The notes under the pieces: generated by a model
Databases searched by the model: none
What the model was told of the DNA's origin: nothing
The model's input: the letters and a program-made list of their open reading frames with translations, nothing else
Program-made: the position numbers and the translations under genes
Part shown: positions 24,281-32,615 of the stretch, in pieces
Position numbering within the stretch: position 1 is the first letter of the stretch
How the letters are laid out: each line of letters opens with the position of its first letter
Source of the DNA: Solirubrobacterales bacterium
GTDB lineage: Bacteria; Actinomycetota; Thermoleophilia; Solirubrobacterales; 70-9
Length of the DNA: 64,000 nt
Assembly (NCBI GenBank): GCA_020438355.1
Contig: JAGQUT010000001.1
Span: 1-64,000 of the forward strand
Direction of reading: 5' to 3'

Positions 24281-25627
24281 GTGTCCAGGAAGGTGAAGCT
24301 TCTTCTCGTTGCCGGAGCGATGGTCGTACTTGCCCTTGTGGTGGTCGCCTGTGGCAGCGACGATTCAGATGACTCGAACCCGGATGGCGGAAGCGTCGCC
24401 GGCGTTGAGGCCGAGACTTGCGGCGACGTCCAGTTCGGGGGCAGTGGAGATCCCGAGGCCCTGATCGTCTCCGACCTTCCCCTGCAGGGAGATTCCGAAG
24501 ACCGCTCGAAGCAGATGAACGACGCGATCACCCAGGTCCTGGACGAGGCGGGATGGACGGCGGGTGACACAACCATCGGATTCCAGGCCTGCGATGACTC
24601 GCTCGCCGATACCGGACTCTGGGACGAGGAGACCTGCCGGGAGAACGCCGTCGCCTACAGCGAGGACACCAGCGTCCTCGGTGTGGTCGGCACCTACAAC
24701 TCAGGCTGTGCACAGGTGATGATCCCGGTCCTGAACGAGGCCCTGAACGGATCGCTGGCGATGGTCTCGCCCGGAAACACGGCTATCTGCCTGACCGAGT
24801 CGGCCGACACATGCACGAAGGGAACACCGGAATCTCTTTATCCCTCCGGAGAGCGGAATTACGCCCGTGTCGTTCCGAACGACGCCGCCCAGGGGGCTGC
24901 CCTGGTGACCTATGCGGCCGAGCAGGGCACCAGGAGGGTCGCCGTTCTCTACGCGGCGGACGACGAGACCTCCCTCGGCCAGGCCAGGACCTTCGTCAAT
25001 GCTGCCCGGGCCGGTGGAGTCACGGTGACCGAACAGCTCGAGTGGAACCCGGAGGCGGACAGCTACACCGACCTCATGAAGAGGGTCGCAAAGAGCAACC
25101 CGGACGGCATTCTCCTGGCGGGCCTGACCGAACAGAACGGCGGCCAGTTGATCAAGGACAAGGTCGCGGTGCTCGGTCCCAACGACGGTGAGGTGTCTCT
25201 CATGGCGCCGGACGGATTCGCCCAGCAGTCGACCATCGATGAGGCGGGTGCGGCGTCGGCCGGCATGGTTGCTTCGGTTCCGGGTCGAGTGCCGGAGCTG
25301 CTGCCGGGACCCGGCCAGCAGTTCGTCGACCAGCTCAAGTCGAAGACTGGCGGCCAGCCGGTCGAGCTCTACGCGCCGTATGCGGGCCAGGCCGCGCAGG
25401 TTCTGCTGGACGCGATCGAAAGCGTCGGCAATGACCGGGGTGCGGTCGCTTCGAAGCTGATCGGACTTCAGGTCACCGACGGGATCACCGGGGACTTCAC
25501 GATCACCGATACCGGTGACCCGAACGTCGGCCCGATCACCATCAACCTGGCAGGCCAGCAGTTCAAGCCCGAGAAGGTGATCGAGCCTGCCGCGAACCTG
25601 GTCAGGGCGGCTCGCGGCGAGAGTTAG
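24281..25627 (+). CDS. Branched-chain amino acid-type ABC substrate-binding lipoprotein
   Basis: A 448-residue lipoprotein of the Peripla_BP_6 (LivJ-like) fold. The lipobox is LVVVACGSD, followed by an Asp/Ser-rich linker. The ligand domain has DLPLQGDSEDRSKQMNDAI, VVGTYNSGCAQVMIPVLNE and MVSPGNT blocks typical of the family. A GTG start follows GGGAGAGAAAA. No permease or ATPase genes are nearby, so it is an orphan: it may serve a distant transporter or act as a sensor. The ligand (amino acid, amide, urea-type or aromatic) cannot be told from sequence. Confidence 0.9.
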   Translation: MSRKVKLLLVAGAMVVLALVVVACGSDDSDDSNPDGGSVAGVEAETCGDVQFGGSGDPEALIVSDLPLQGDSEDRSKQMNDAITQVLDEAGWTAGDTTIGFQACDDSLADTGLWDEETCRENAVAYSEDTSVLGVVGTYNSGCAQVMIPVLNEALNGSLAMVSPGNTAICLTESADTCTKGTPESLYPSGERNYARVVPNDAAQGAALVTYAAEQGTRRVAVLYAADDETSLGQARTFVNAARAGGVTVTEQLEWNPEADSYTDLMKRVAKSNPDGILLAGLTEQNGGQLIKDKVAVLGPNDGEVSLMAPDGFAQQSTIDEAGAASAGMVASVPGRVPELLPGPGQQFVDQLKSKTGGQPVELYAPYAGQAAQVLLDAIESVGNDRGAVASKLIGLQVTDGITGDFTITDTGDPNVGPITINLAGQQFKPEKVIEPAANLVRAARGES

Positions 25628-25631
25628 CTGC

Positions 25632-26891
25632 CTAAGCCTGCTCGGTGAGCGTGGGGAAGTCCTTGATTACTTCCCCGATGATCGCGATTGCCTTGTCCAG
25701 CTGTTCCTTCTCGTGGGTGGCCATGAGGCTTGTTCGCAGCAGGGCTCCACTGGGAGGAACGGCGGGGTGGATGGCGACGTTGCAGTAGACGCCGGCATCG
25801 AAGAGTGCCTTCCACAAGAGGACGGCTGTCCAGTCCTCGCCGACCACGACCGGAACGACCGGGGTGTCGGCTACTGAACCGTCCGGCATAGTGCCGGGCT
25901 GGACCACCTTGAGTCCGAGATCCTCGAGGCCGTGGCGAAGGTAGCGGGCGTTCTCCAGCAGCCGGGCGAAAAGCGGGGCACCTTCATTGCGGCAGATCCG
26001 GGTTGCCTCGAGCGCCGCCCCTACGGCTGCGGGAACGCCCGATGCGCTGAAGATGAATGAGCGCGAGGTGATCCGCATGTAGTCGATCACCTCGTGACTG
26101 CCGGCGATGAAACCGCCGCAGGAAGCGAGACTCTTGGAGAAGGTCCCCATGCGGAGATCGACCTGGTCCTCCAGGCCGAAAAGCTCGGTCGCGCCGGCGC
26201 CGCGTTCTCCCAGCACCCCGACCCCGTGAGCCTCGTCGACCATGATGCGGGCCCCGTAATGCCTGGAAAGCTCGACCACCCTGGGCAGGTCGGGGAGATC
26301 GCCCTCCATCGAGTAGACACCGTCGACGACCACCAGGACTCCGCCACCGTCGTCCGCGGCGCGCTGGAGCATCTTCTCCAGCTTGTCCATCTGGTTGTGG
26401 CGGAAGGGGCGGAGCTTCGCCCCGGACAGCTTGCACCCGTCGAGCAGCGAGGCATGGTCGCCGGAGTCGCAGATCACCGTGTCTGAGGGACCGAGGATGG
26501 CCTGTAGGCAGCCGACGTTCGCCTGGTACCCGGTTGAGAAGACGATCGCGTCCTCGGTTTCCATCCAGGCGGCGAGTTCCTCCTCGAGCTCGACATGGAT
26601 CGGCGTTGTGCCGTTGAGGAGGCGCGATCCGGTTACACCGGTTCCGTACTGATCGAGGGCTTCGCGGGCGGCGTTCTTCACCCGGTCGTCGCCGGTCAGC
26701 CCGAGGTAATTGTTGGAGCCGAGCATGATCGTCTCGCGGCCTTCCATCTCGACCACCGGGCCGGCCTGCGAGGTGAGCAGGCGGAAGTAGGGGTTGAGGC
26801 CACCCTCATTGGCGGCCTGGAGCTGTTCGCGTCGCTCGTGGTTCTTGACCTTCTCGAAGAGGTCGATAGGTGCGGTCGTACTCTCGGACAT
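25632..26891 (-). CDS. Alpha-oxoamine synthase (BioF/KBL/serine palmitoyltransferase family)
   Basis: A 419-residue PLP enzyme that condenses an amino acid with an acyl-CoA and releases CO2. Family blocks: GSNNYLGLT, GTGVTGSRLLNGTTPIH, the cofactor stacking region GDHASLLDG, DGVYSMEGDLPDL, VDEAHGVGVLG and the Schiff-base lysine in GTFSKSLASCGG. Members include 8-amino-7-oxononanoate synthase, 2-amino-3-ketobutyrate CoA ligase and serine palmitoyltransferase; motifs do not separate these safely. No biotin genes or threonine dehydrogenase lie nearby, which makes a lipid (long-chain base) role worth testing. A TACACT hexamer 6 nt from the ATG suggests a leaderless mRNA. Confidence 0.9.
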   Translation of the reverse strand: MSESTTAPIDLFEKVKNHERREQLQAANEGGLNPYFRLLTSQAGPVVEMEGRETIMLGSNNYLGLTGDDRVKNAAREALDQYGTGVTGSRLLNGTTPIHVELEEELAAWMETEDAIVFSTGYQANVGCLQAILGPSDTVICDSGDHASLLDGCKLSGAKLRPFRHNQMDKLEKMLQRAADDGGGVLVVVDGVYSMEGDLPDLPRVVELSRHYGARIMVDEAHGVGVLGERGAGATELFGLEDQVDLRMGTFSKSLASCGGFIAGSHEVIDYMRITSRSFIFSASGVPAAVGAALEATRICRNEGAPLFARLLENARYLRHGLEDLGLKVVQPGTMPDGSVADTPVVPVVVGEDWTAVLLWKALFDAGVYCNVAIHPAVPPSGALLRTSLMATHEKEQLDKAIAIIGEVIKDFPTLTEQA

Positions 26892-26911
26892 GCCGAAAGT
26901 GTAGTTCCCGG

Positions 26912-27361
26912 CTATGCGTCGCCGATCTTTTCCAGCAGCCTGGTCAACTCCGCGAGTTCTTCGTCGCTCAGGGCGGACATCGAATCAACGGGCTTGTCGA
27001 GTCGCTTCATGACCCTTCGACGGAGCCGCTGACCCTCGTCGGTGAGGACCAGAAGGTTCACCCTCCGGTCGTCAGGGTCCCGCTCCCGGCGAACCAGATC
27101 GCGGTCCTCGAGCCGGTCGGTGATACCGGTCAGGTTGGAGCTATTGCAGGCGAGGTCGCCCGCGACCTCCCTCATCGGCTTGGGTTCGTCAAGAGTTCTC
27201 AGAACCATTATCTGGGGAGGGAAAAGGTCGAGCTCGCGGCAAGTCTCCATGAGGGTCTGGCGGCTGCCGAACCACAGATCGGTGATCCGGCCCCAGGCCT
27301 CCGACTCGGCTGCGGCGCGTTCGGCGCTCGTCTGCTGCGCGGTGCTGGAGACCTCGTTCAT
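26912..27361 (-). CDS. MarR family transcriptional regulator
   Basis: A 149-residue MarR protein. Winged-helix blocks are clear: LDLFPPQIMVLRTL, MREVAGDLACNSSNLTGITDRLEDRDLVRRERDPDDRRVN (shown by its ends), and LVLTDEGQRLRR for the wing. It is divergent from a DrrA-type exporter, with a 21-bp near-palindrome in the shared promoter, so it probably represses both itself and the exporter and is released by a small hydrophobic compound. The ATG is preceded at 8 nt by TAATAT, a leaderless arrangement. Confidence 0.95.
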   Translation of the reverse strand: MNEVSSTAQQTSAERAAAESEAWGRITDLWFGSRQTLMETCRELDLFPPQIMVLRTLDEPKPMREVAGDLACNSSNLTGITDRLEDRDLVRRERDPDDRRVNLLVLTDEGQRLRRRVMKRLDKPVDSMSALSDEELAELTRLLEKIGDA

Positions 27362-27369
27362 TTGCAGGG

Positions 27370-27419
27370 ATATTAGCAGTCGTGGATATTTCAGGTCATG
27401 AACTATTTCTGCTATAGAT
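27370..27419. promoter_or_regulatory. MarR-type operator and divergent leaderless promoters
   Basis: The palindrome ATA-T-TTCA-N5-TGAA-C-TAT spans 27,386-27,406. On the minus strand TAATAT (27,375-27,370) ends 8 nt before the marR ATG; on the plus strand TATAGAT (27,413-27,419) ends 7 nt before the exporter ATG. Both -35 regions fall inside the palindrome at 17-bp spacing, so one bound dimer would block both promoters. Confidence 0.65.
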
Positions 27420-27426
27420 ACCCGTC

Positions 27427-28434
27427 ATGAGTCAGGAGAGCAACGGAATCGAAGTAAAGGGCCTGGTACGGGAATTCAAGAACGGCCCGAGGGCGGTCGA
27501 CGGCATCGATCTGACCGTCGAACCGGGGGAGATCTACGGCTTCCTCGGCCCGAACGGGGCAGGCAAGTCGACCACCGTCCACATGCTGACCACGCTGCTG
27601 CCGCCCACGGCCGGCAGCGCGAAGGTCGCAGGCCTCGACGTGGCGACTGAAGGTTCGAAGGTCCGGAAGGTGATCGGGGCGGCACTCCAGGAGGCAGCCC
27701 TCGACCCTCACCTGACCGCCCGCGAACACATGAAACTCCAGACCTCGCTCCACGGCCTGCCGAAAGAGGAACGGCTGAAGAGGGGAGACGAGCTGATCGA
27801 GAGAGTCGGTCTCTCTGAGGCGGCCGACCGAAGGGTTGGTGGTTACTCCGGCGGCATGAAGCGCCGCCTGGACCTCGCACTTGCGCTCGTCCATCGACCC
27901 CGGGTGCTGTTTCTCGACGAGCCGACCACCGGCCTTGACCCCCAGAGCCGTGCCTCCCTCTGGACCGAGGTCACGAGGCTTTCGGCGGAAGACGGCGTGA
28001 CCGTATTCCTGACGACCCAGTACCTCGAGGAGGCTGACCAGCTCGCAAACCGCGTCGGGATCATCGATGCCGGCCGGATCGCAGCGGAAGGCACCCCGGC
28101 CGCGCTGAAGTCGGAAATCGGCAGGCCTTCAGTCGAGGTCGTCCCTAGGGATCCGGCCAACCGTGCCCGCTCCCAGGAAATCCTCGACCAGTTCGGGACC
28201 GCCGTTCCAGCGGCCCGGGACGCGCTCGGCATCAGGCTCAACGAGGGCATCGACGAACTTGTCGGAATCGTCAGGGCCTTTGACTCGGCCAACATCGAGC
28301 TCGCCAGTCTCGTGCTGAACGAGCCGACCCTTGATGATGTATTCCTCGCCAAGACCGGCCGTCACCTCGAAGGTGCTGGAGAAGCTGACAGCGCCGAGAT
28401 GCCACTCCCCGATGGAGAGACGGTCAACGCTTGA
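27427..28434 (+). CDS. DrrA-type ABC exporter ATPase
   Basis: A 335-residue ATPase of the daunorubicin-resistance (DrrA) group. Walker A GPNGAGKS near residue 42, signature YSGGMKRRLDLA, Walker B VLFLDEPTTGLDPQSR and the switch-region TTQYLEEADQLANRVGII are intact, and the C-terminal extension (about 225-320) is the usual DrrA domain ending in LNEPTLDDVFLAKTGR. It powers the two following ABC-2 permeases. The stop overlaps the next start (TTGA). Exported compound unknown; drugs, lipids or pigments are typical. Confidence 0.93.
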   Translation: MSQESNGIEVKGLVREFKNGPRAVDGIDLTVEPGEIYGFLGPNGAGKSTTVHMLTTLLPPTAGSAKVAGLDVATEGSKVRKVIGAALQEAALDPHLTAREHMKLQTSLHGLPKEERLKRGDELIERVGLSEAADRRVGGYSGGMKRRLDLALALVHRPRVLFLDEPTTGLDPQSRASLWTEVTRLSAEDGVTVFLTTQYLEEADQLANRVGIIDAGRIAAEGTPAALKSEIGRPSVEVVPRDPANRARSQEILDQFGTAVPAARDALGIRLNEGIDELVGIVRAFDSANIELASLVLNEPTLDDVFLAKTGRHLEGAGEADSAEMPLPDGETVNA

Positions 28435-29240
28435 GCGGCGCAGTCATAACAGCCGGGGGCCCGGCGCCATCACCATTGCCGATCCAGGTTGCCGCGATGG
28501 CGGCCCGGTCCGTGACGCGTCTGGTCCGCCAGCCCGCGGCGATCATCCCGAGCGTCATCTTCCCCCTGTTCCTGCTCGCGGTCAACGCGGGCGGACTCAA
28601 CGCAGCAACCGACCTGCCCGGCTTCCCGACCGACTCGTACATAACTTTCGCGATCGCCTTCACCTTTATCCAGTCGGCGATCTTCTCGACCATGAACGCC
28701 GGCCAGAGCCTGGCCCAGGACATCGAGAACGGCTTCTTCAGCCGCCTGGTCCTCACTCCGATGCGGCCTTCGGCCCTGATGGCCGGGCAGCTGGTCGGGC
28801 TCGTGCTGCTGGGACAGTTTCAGGCGCTCCTCTACTTCGCGGTCGGAATCGCCGCCGGCGCCGACTTTGCCGCCGGCATCGGCGGCTACTTCGTACTCGC
28901 CGCGCTGGTCTCGATCATCTCGGTCGGCTTCGGTGGAATCGGGCTGATCATGGCGATCCGCACCGGATCCGGTGAAGCAGTCCAGGGAATGTTCCCGATC
29001 ATGTTCGTCCTGCTCTTCTTCAGCTCAATGACCCTGCCGAGGAACCTGATCGAGCAGGACTGGTACCGCTTCCTGGCCACGATCAATCCGGTCAGCTATC
29101 TGATCGAGGCGATCCGTAGTCTCTTCATCGTCGGCTGGGACGCCGAGGCGCTGGCACTCGGCTTCGCGATCGCAATCGTCCTGGCGGTGCTGTCAATTGC
29201 CTTCGCGGCCCGCTCCCTGAAAGGCAGGATGCTCAAGTGA
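28431..29240 (+). CDS. ABC-2 type permease (DrrB-like) 1
   Basis: A 269-residue membrane protein of the ABC-2 family with six helices. The N-terminal VTRLVRQPAAIIPSVIFPLFLL and the closing MTLPRNLIEQDWYRFLATINPVSYLIEAIRSLFI (shown by its ends MTLPRNL and EAIRSLF) are the usual ABC-2 signatures. The start is a TTG that overlaps the ATPase stop. It pairs with the next permease to form a heterodimer. Confidence 0.9.
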   Translation: MSGAVITAGGPAPSPLPIQVAAMAARSVTRLVRQPAAIIPSVIFPLFLLAVNAGGLNAATDLPGFPTDSYITFAIAFTFIQSAIFSTMNAGQSLAQDIENGFFSRLVLTPMRPSALMAGQLVGLVLLGQFQALLYFAVGIAAGADFAAGIGGYFVLAALVSIISVGFGGIGLIMAIRTGSGEAVQGMFPIMFVLLFFSSMTLPRNLIEQDWYRFLATINPVSYLIEAIRSLFIVGWDAEALALGFAIAIVLAVLSIAFAARSLKGRMLK

Positions 29241-30019
29241 GTTCCGCTGCCCGTCGCGCCTACTTCTCATCCGCCTGGGCGGTTGCCTGGCGATACCTCC
29301 ACAACCTCTACACAAAGCCGGCCGTCTTCGTACCAGGGCTGATCTTCCCCCTCTTCTTCCTCGCGGCCTTCGCCGGAGGTCTCTCATCGGTCAGTGACGT
29401 ACCCGGTTTCGACTACTACGACTTCACCGCGTTCCAGTTCTGCTTCGTGCTGATCCAGGCTTCGGCTCTCGCGGGGGTGTTCGTCGGCTTCTCTATCGCC
29501 GGGGACTTCGAGCAGGGCATGGGCCGCAGGATGATGCTGGCGACTTCGAACCGCTCGGCGATCGTGCTCGGTTACGCGCTCGGAGCAGCCCTGCGACTGA
29601 TCGTGGTCTGGGTGATCATCACTGGCGTCTCGCTGCTTGCCGGCATGACCGTACGCGGAAGCGGACTGGACATCGCCGGCATGTACATGCTCGGTCTGCT
29701 CGCGAATGTGGCGGCGCTCTTCTTCTCGGCCGGCATCGCGCTCAGGTTCCGCTCGCTCCAGGCCGGCCCTCTGATGCAGATGCCCGTCTTCATCATTCTC
29801 TTCCTCGCGCCTGTGTACGTTCCGCAGGAACTGCTGACCGGCTGGATCGAGCCGGTCGCGAAGGTGAACCCGGTTACCGCCCTGCTGGATGGTGCCCGCA
29901 GCCTGCTGGCCGGTGAGCCGACCGGTCTCTTGCTCGCCTACGGAGTCGCCTTCAGCCTGATTGCCGTCATGGCGGTGTGGGCGATGCGTGGACTGAGAAA
30001 GGCCGAAGTCGCCGGCTGA
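29237..30019 (+). CDS. ABC-2 type permease (DrrB-like) 2
   Basis: A 260-residue ABC-2 permease with the same design as its neighbour: YLHNLYTKPAVFVPGLIFPL at the start, six helices, and VPQELLTGWIEPVAKVNPVTALLDGARSLL near the end (shown by its ends). The GTG overlaps the preceding stop (GTGA). It closes the exporter operon; the GNAT-type gene 34 nt downstream has its own likely promoter. Confidence 0.9.
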   Translation: MSSAARRAYFSSAWAVAWRYLHNLYTKPAVFVPGLIFPLFFLAAFAGGLSSVSDVPGFDYYDFTAFQFCFVLIQASALAGVFVGFSIAGDFEQGMGRRMMLATSNRSAIVLGYALGAALRLIVVWVIITGVSLLAGMTVRGSGLDIAGMYMLGLLANVAALFFSAGIALRFRSLQAGPLMQMPVFIILFLAPVYVPQELLTGWIEPVAKVNPVTALLDGARSLLAGEPTGLLLAYGVAFSLIAVMAVWAMRGLRKAEVAG

Positions 30020-30040
30020 GTCAAACGGCCGCCGGTCCGC

Positions 30041-30046
30041 TAGGTT
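30041..30046 (+). promoter_or_regulatory. -10 hexamer of a leaderless promoter
   Basis: TAGGTT ends 7 nt before the ATG at 30,054; no ribosome-binding site is visible between them. Confidence 0.5.
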
Positions 30047-30053
30047 CCGGGCA

Positions 30054-31196
30054 ATGTCCAAGGTCGAGATTCGCCCAGTCGAGAGCAAGCGGGACCTGAA
30101 GAAGTTCGTCAAGGTCCCGTTTTTCGTTCACCGCGATCATCCCGAGTGGGTTCCCCCGCTGATCATGGACCGGATGGACTTCCTCAACCGGGACAAGAAC
30201 CCCTACTTCGATCACGCCGAGGTTGGTCTTTGGCTGGCGGAAAAGGACGGCCAGTCGGTCGGCCGCATCAGTGCGCAGATCGACGAGAACTGGGACAGCT
30301 ACCGGGGCGGAAACGACGGTCAGTTCGGCTTCTTCGAGACGATCAACGACCAGGAGGTGGCGACCGCGCTGCTGGACACCGGTAGCGACTGGCTTGCTGG
30401 CAAGGGTCGGGAGAAGGTTTACGGTCCGATGGACTTCACCACCAACGACGAGATCGGGATCCAGATCTCCGGTTTCGACGTCCGGCCCTCGATCCTCGAG
30501 AACTGCCACCAGCCCTACTTTCAGGGACTGGTCGAGGGCGCCGGGTTCACCAAGGCTATGGACCTCCTGATGTGGCACCTGGAGATGGGCAAACTGGCCA
30601 AGGGTCTCGAGTTTCACCCGGCGATCATGGAATCCGCCCAGAAGAGCCTTGACGAGCACGGGATCACGATCCGCAAGATGCGCCGGTCGGACCTTCCCAA
30701 TGAAATGGCCCGCTTCCACGAGGTCTACAACGAAGCCTGGGGTGACAACTGGGGCTTCGTGCCGATCACCAAGGAGGAAGTCGAGTTCCATGCCAAGACC
30801 CTCAAGCTGGTGATCGACGAGGACTGGGCGATGATCGCCGAAACGGATGACGGCGAGACGGTCGGCGCCGCGCTGACCCTTCCTGACATCAACCAGGTTC
30901 TCGCGAAAATGAACGGCAGGATCTTCCCGGCCGGCTGGTACCACTACCTGACCGGTCGCAAGAAGATCGATTCCGTCCGGATCCTTGCGCTGGGGGTCAA
31001 GAAGGCCTACCAGCACACCGGTGTTGCGGCCGCCCTTTACGTGAGGCACATCCAGACGACCCGGCCCGACGGCGTGATGAAGGGGGAGGCGGGCTGGATT
31101 CTCGAAACCAACGAGCCCATGAACCGCGCCCTCGAGGGCATGGGCGGCGAGGTGACCAAGAAGTTCCGGGTCTACGAGAAGAACCTCACCGCGTGA
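30054..31196 (+). CDS. GNAT-fold acyltransferase of the large, possibly ceramide-synthase-related family
   Basis: A 380-residue protein. It belongs to a family of about 380 residues seen in Bacteroidetes and other bacteria, with the N-terminal pattern VESKRDLKKFVKVPFFVHRD, HPEWVPPL, KNPYFDHAEVGLWLAEKDG, a GFFETINDQEVA stretch and YGPMDFTTNDEIGI. The C-terminal half (about 205-375) has a GNAT-like acyl-CoA site, with VRILALGVKKAYQHTGVAAAL. Bacterial ceramide synthases (bCerS) have been described among such GNAT-fold proteins; placing this one there is my inference from memory, supported by an alpha-oxoamine synthase 3 kb away. A general N-acyltransferase is the safe call. Confidence 0.7.
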   Translation: MSKVEIRPVESKRDLKKFVKVPFFVHRDHPEWVPPLIMDRMDFLNRDKNPYFDHAEVGLWLAEKDGQSVGRISAQIDENWDSYRGGNDGQFGFFETINDQEVATALLDTGSDWLAGKGREKVYGPMDFTTNDEIGIQISGFDVRPSILENCHQPYFQGLVEGAGFTKAMDLLMWHLEMGKLAKGLEFHPAIMESAQKSLDEHGITIRKMRRSDLPNEMARFHEVYNEAWGDNWGFVPITKEEVEFHAKTLKLVIDEDWAMIAETDDGETVGAALTLPDINQVLAKMNGRIFPAGWYHYLTGRKKIDSVRILALGVKKAYQHTGVAAALYVRHIQTTRPDGVMKGEAGWILETNEPMNRALEGMGGEVTKKFRVYEKNLTA

Positions 31197-31252
31197 CCCG
31201 CGCTTATCCCGGAATTTGGGGGAATGTTCGCGGTTACTTCCGGTGGCATAGG

Positions 31253-31258
31253 TAGAGT
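31253..31258 (+). promoter_or_regulatory. -10 hexamer of a leaderless promoter
   Basis: TAGAGT ends 7 nt before the GTG at 31,266 and is the reason for preferring this start over an in-frame ATG at 31,224. Confidence 0.5.
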
Positions 31259-31265
31259 CGCGTCC

Positions 31266-31580
31266 GTGGCTGAAGAGGTAGATGGAGAACTGGTTTCCGA
31301 GGAGGACGTGACCGCGTCCCAGCCGGGTGGGGAAGTGCGGGCTCTGCCCCGCGAATTCGACTCGGGCAGCGCATTGCCGGCCCTGAGGAACGAGATGACC
31401 ACAGCGGCGATCGCCGTCGCCGGTGGAGCCCTGGCAGGTGCCGCGACCGTGGCGGCCGTTCGCGCCGTCAGTGGAGGGTCGTCCAAGCGCAGGAACCGTC
31501 GACTTGGCCGCAGGGCCAGGCCGTCCAACGTGGTGGCCAGCCGCTCTTTTCTGGTTGACGTCCACGTACTCGGTCGTTAG
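31266..31580 (+). CDS. Conserved-looking protein of unknown function
   Basis: A 104-residue protein with an acidic N-terminus (EEVDGELVSEEDV), a hydrophobic Ala/Gly-rich middle (TTAAIAVAGGALAGAATVAAV, about 47-67) that could be one membrane helix, a very basic patch (KRRNRRLGRRARP), and the ending SRSFLVDVHVLGR. The ending has the look of a conserved motif. No family was recognised with certainty. It precedes the AlkA-type glycosylase by 9 nt on the same strand, so they are likely co-transcribed. Confidence 0.6.
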   Translation: MAEEVDGELVSEEDVTASQPGGEVRALPREFDSGSALPALRNEMTTAAIAVAGGALAGAATVAAVRAVSGGSSKRRNRRLGRRARPSNVVASRSFLVDVHVLGR

Positions 31581-31589
31581 GGGTCCCTC

Positions 31590-32609
31590 TTGTCGGCAGA
31601 GGTTGCAGTAAAGCCTCTCGCTCCGCTTCGAATGCCGCGATTGGTCGGCGGCGACCTGGTGGTTCGACTTCGCGGCCCATGGCTGGAGCGTCTGCTCGTC
31701 CTCGATGGCCAGGCGATGATCGTGAGGGTTCGGGAAGGCGGTCGTGGGGAGTTCGTATTCGGAGCGGAGCCGCTCGATCCGGCCCTGCTCGAAGGTCCCG
31801 GGTCTGGCGTGCTGGAACCGGCCGGAGAAGAGGCACTGGCAGCCGGGATCGCCAGGATGCGTTTCAGTCTCGGGGTCGACGATGACCTTGGCGACTTCTA
31901 CGCCGCCTTCCGACAGGACCCGCTGCTGGGCAAGGCACTTGGCAGCCGGCTCCACAGCCGGCCCCTGCGACGGCCGGTCGCCTGGGAAGCGCTGCTCTGG
32001 GCGATCACCGAGCAGTTGATTGAGTACAAGAGTGCCGCTCGAATCCAGCGGCAGATGATTCGCCGCTTCGGAATCAGGCTTGCCCCGGGTGTCTCGGTCC
32101 ACACAGCCGATGTCGATCGTCGCGTACCTCACTCACCCCGACCGCGGCACGAGCCGGTCTTGGCGACGGTGCCTTCGCCCGAAGCGATTGCGGTAGCAGC
32201 ACCGGCCGAGCTCGAAGCCTGCGGACTCAGCGCCCGTCGCTCGATCGCGATGGTCAAGGTCGCGAAGGAAGTTGCGTCGGGTCGGGTCAACCCCGAGGAT
32301 CCTGCCGGGGACAGACGCCTCCTGGCGATCCCCGAAATTGGTCCCTGGACCATCGCCTGTCTTGCGCTGAGAGGCCGTGGTGACGCGGACGCCCTGCTCG
32401 CGGGCGATCTCTCCCAGGTGAAGCTTGTCGGCTATCTGGAAGGACTGGGGCGGCTGGCCGAAGTCGAGGAGGTTGAGAGCTTCTACGAGCCGTATGCCCC
32501 CTGGCGCGGTCTGGCTGGCGAGTACATGGCGATGACTTACGCCGGGGCCCTTCACGGCCCGGGGAACAGGGCTCGTATCCGTCACCAGGCCATCAGGCGC
32601 GCAGCCTGA
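31590..32609 (+). CDS. AlkA-type DNA-3-methyladenine glycosylase
   Basis: A 339-residue DNA repair glycosylase of the HhH-GPD superfamily. Residues about 120-330 hold the helical core: WEALLWAITEQLIEYKSAAR, the helix-hairpin-helix LLAIPEIGPWTIACLALRG, and the catalytic Asp in LLAGDLSQVKLVG. The N-terminal part (about 20-110) is the small beta domain of AlkA-like enzymes. It removes alkylated bases from DNA. The TTG start lies 9 nt after the preceding small gene. A middle insert (VDRRVPHSPRPRHEPV) is unusual and likely a loop. Confidence 0.88.
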   Translation: MSAEVAVKPLAPLRMPRLVGGDLVVRLRGPWLERLLVLDGQAMIVRVREGGRGEFVFGAEPLDPALLEGPGSGVLEPAGEEALAAGIARMRFSLGVDDDLGDFYAAFRQDPLLGKALGSRLHSRPLRRPVAWEALLWAITEQLIEYKSAARIQRQMIRRFGIRLAPGVSVHTADVDRRVPHSPRPRHEPVLATVPSPEAIAVAAPAELEACGLSARRSIAMVKVAKEVASGRVNPEDPAGDRRLLAIPEIGPWTIACLALRGRGDADALLAGDLSQVKLVGYLEGLGRLAEVEEVESFYEPYAPWRGLAGEYMAMTYAGALHGPGNRARIRHQAIRRAA

Positions 32610-32615
32610 GGCCTC

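Noticed and set aside
30021-32132. A 703-codon minus-strand open frame across the GNAT-type, small and glycosylase genes
   Set aside because: All three plus-strand genes are well supported; the antisense frame has no domain and low-information composition.
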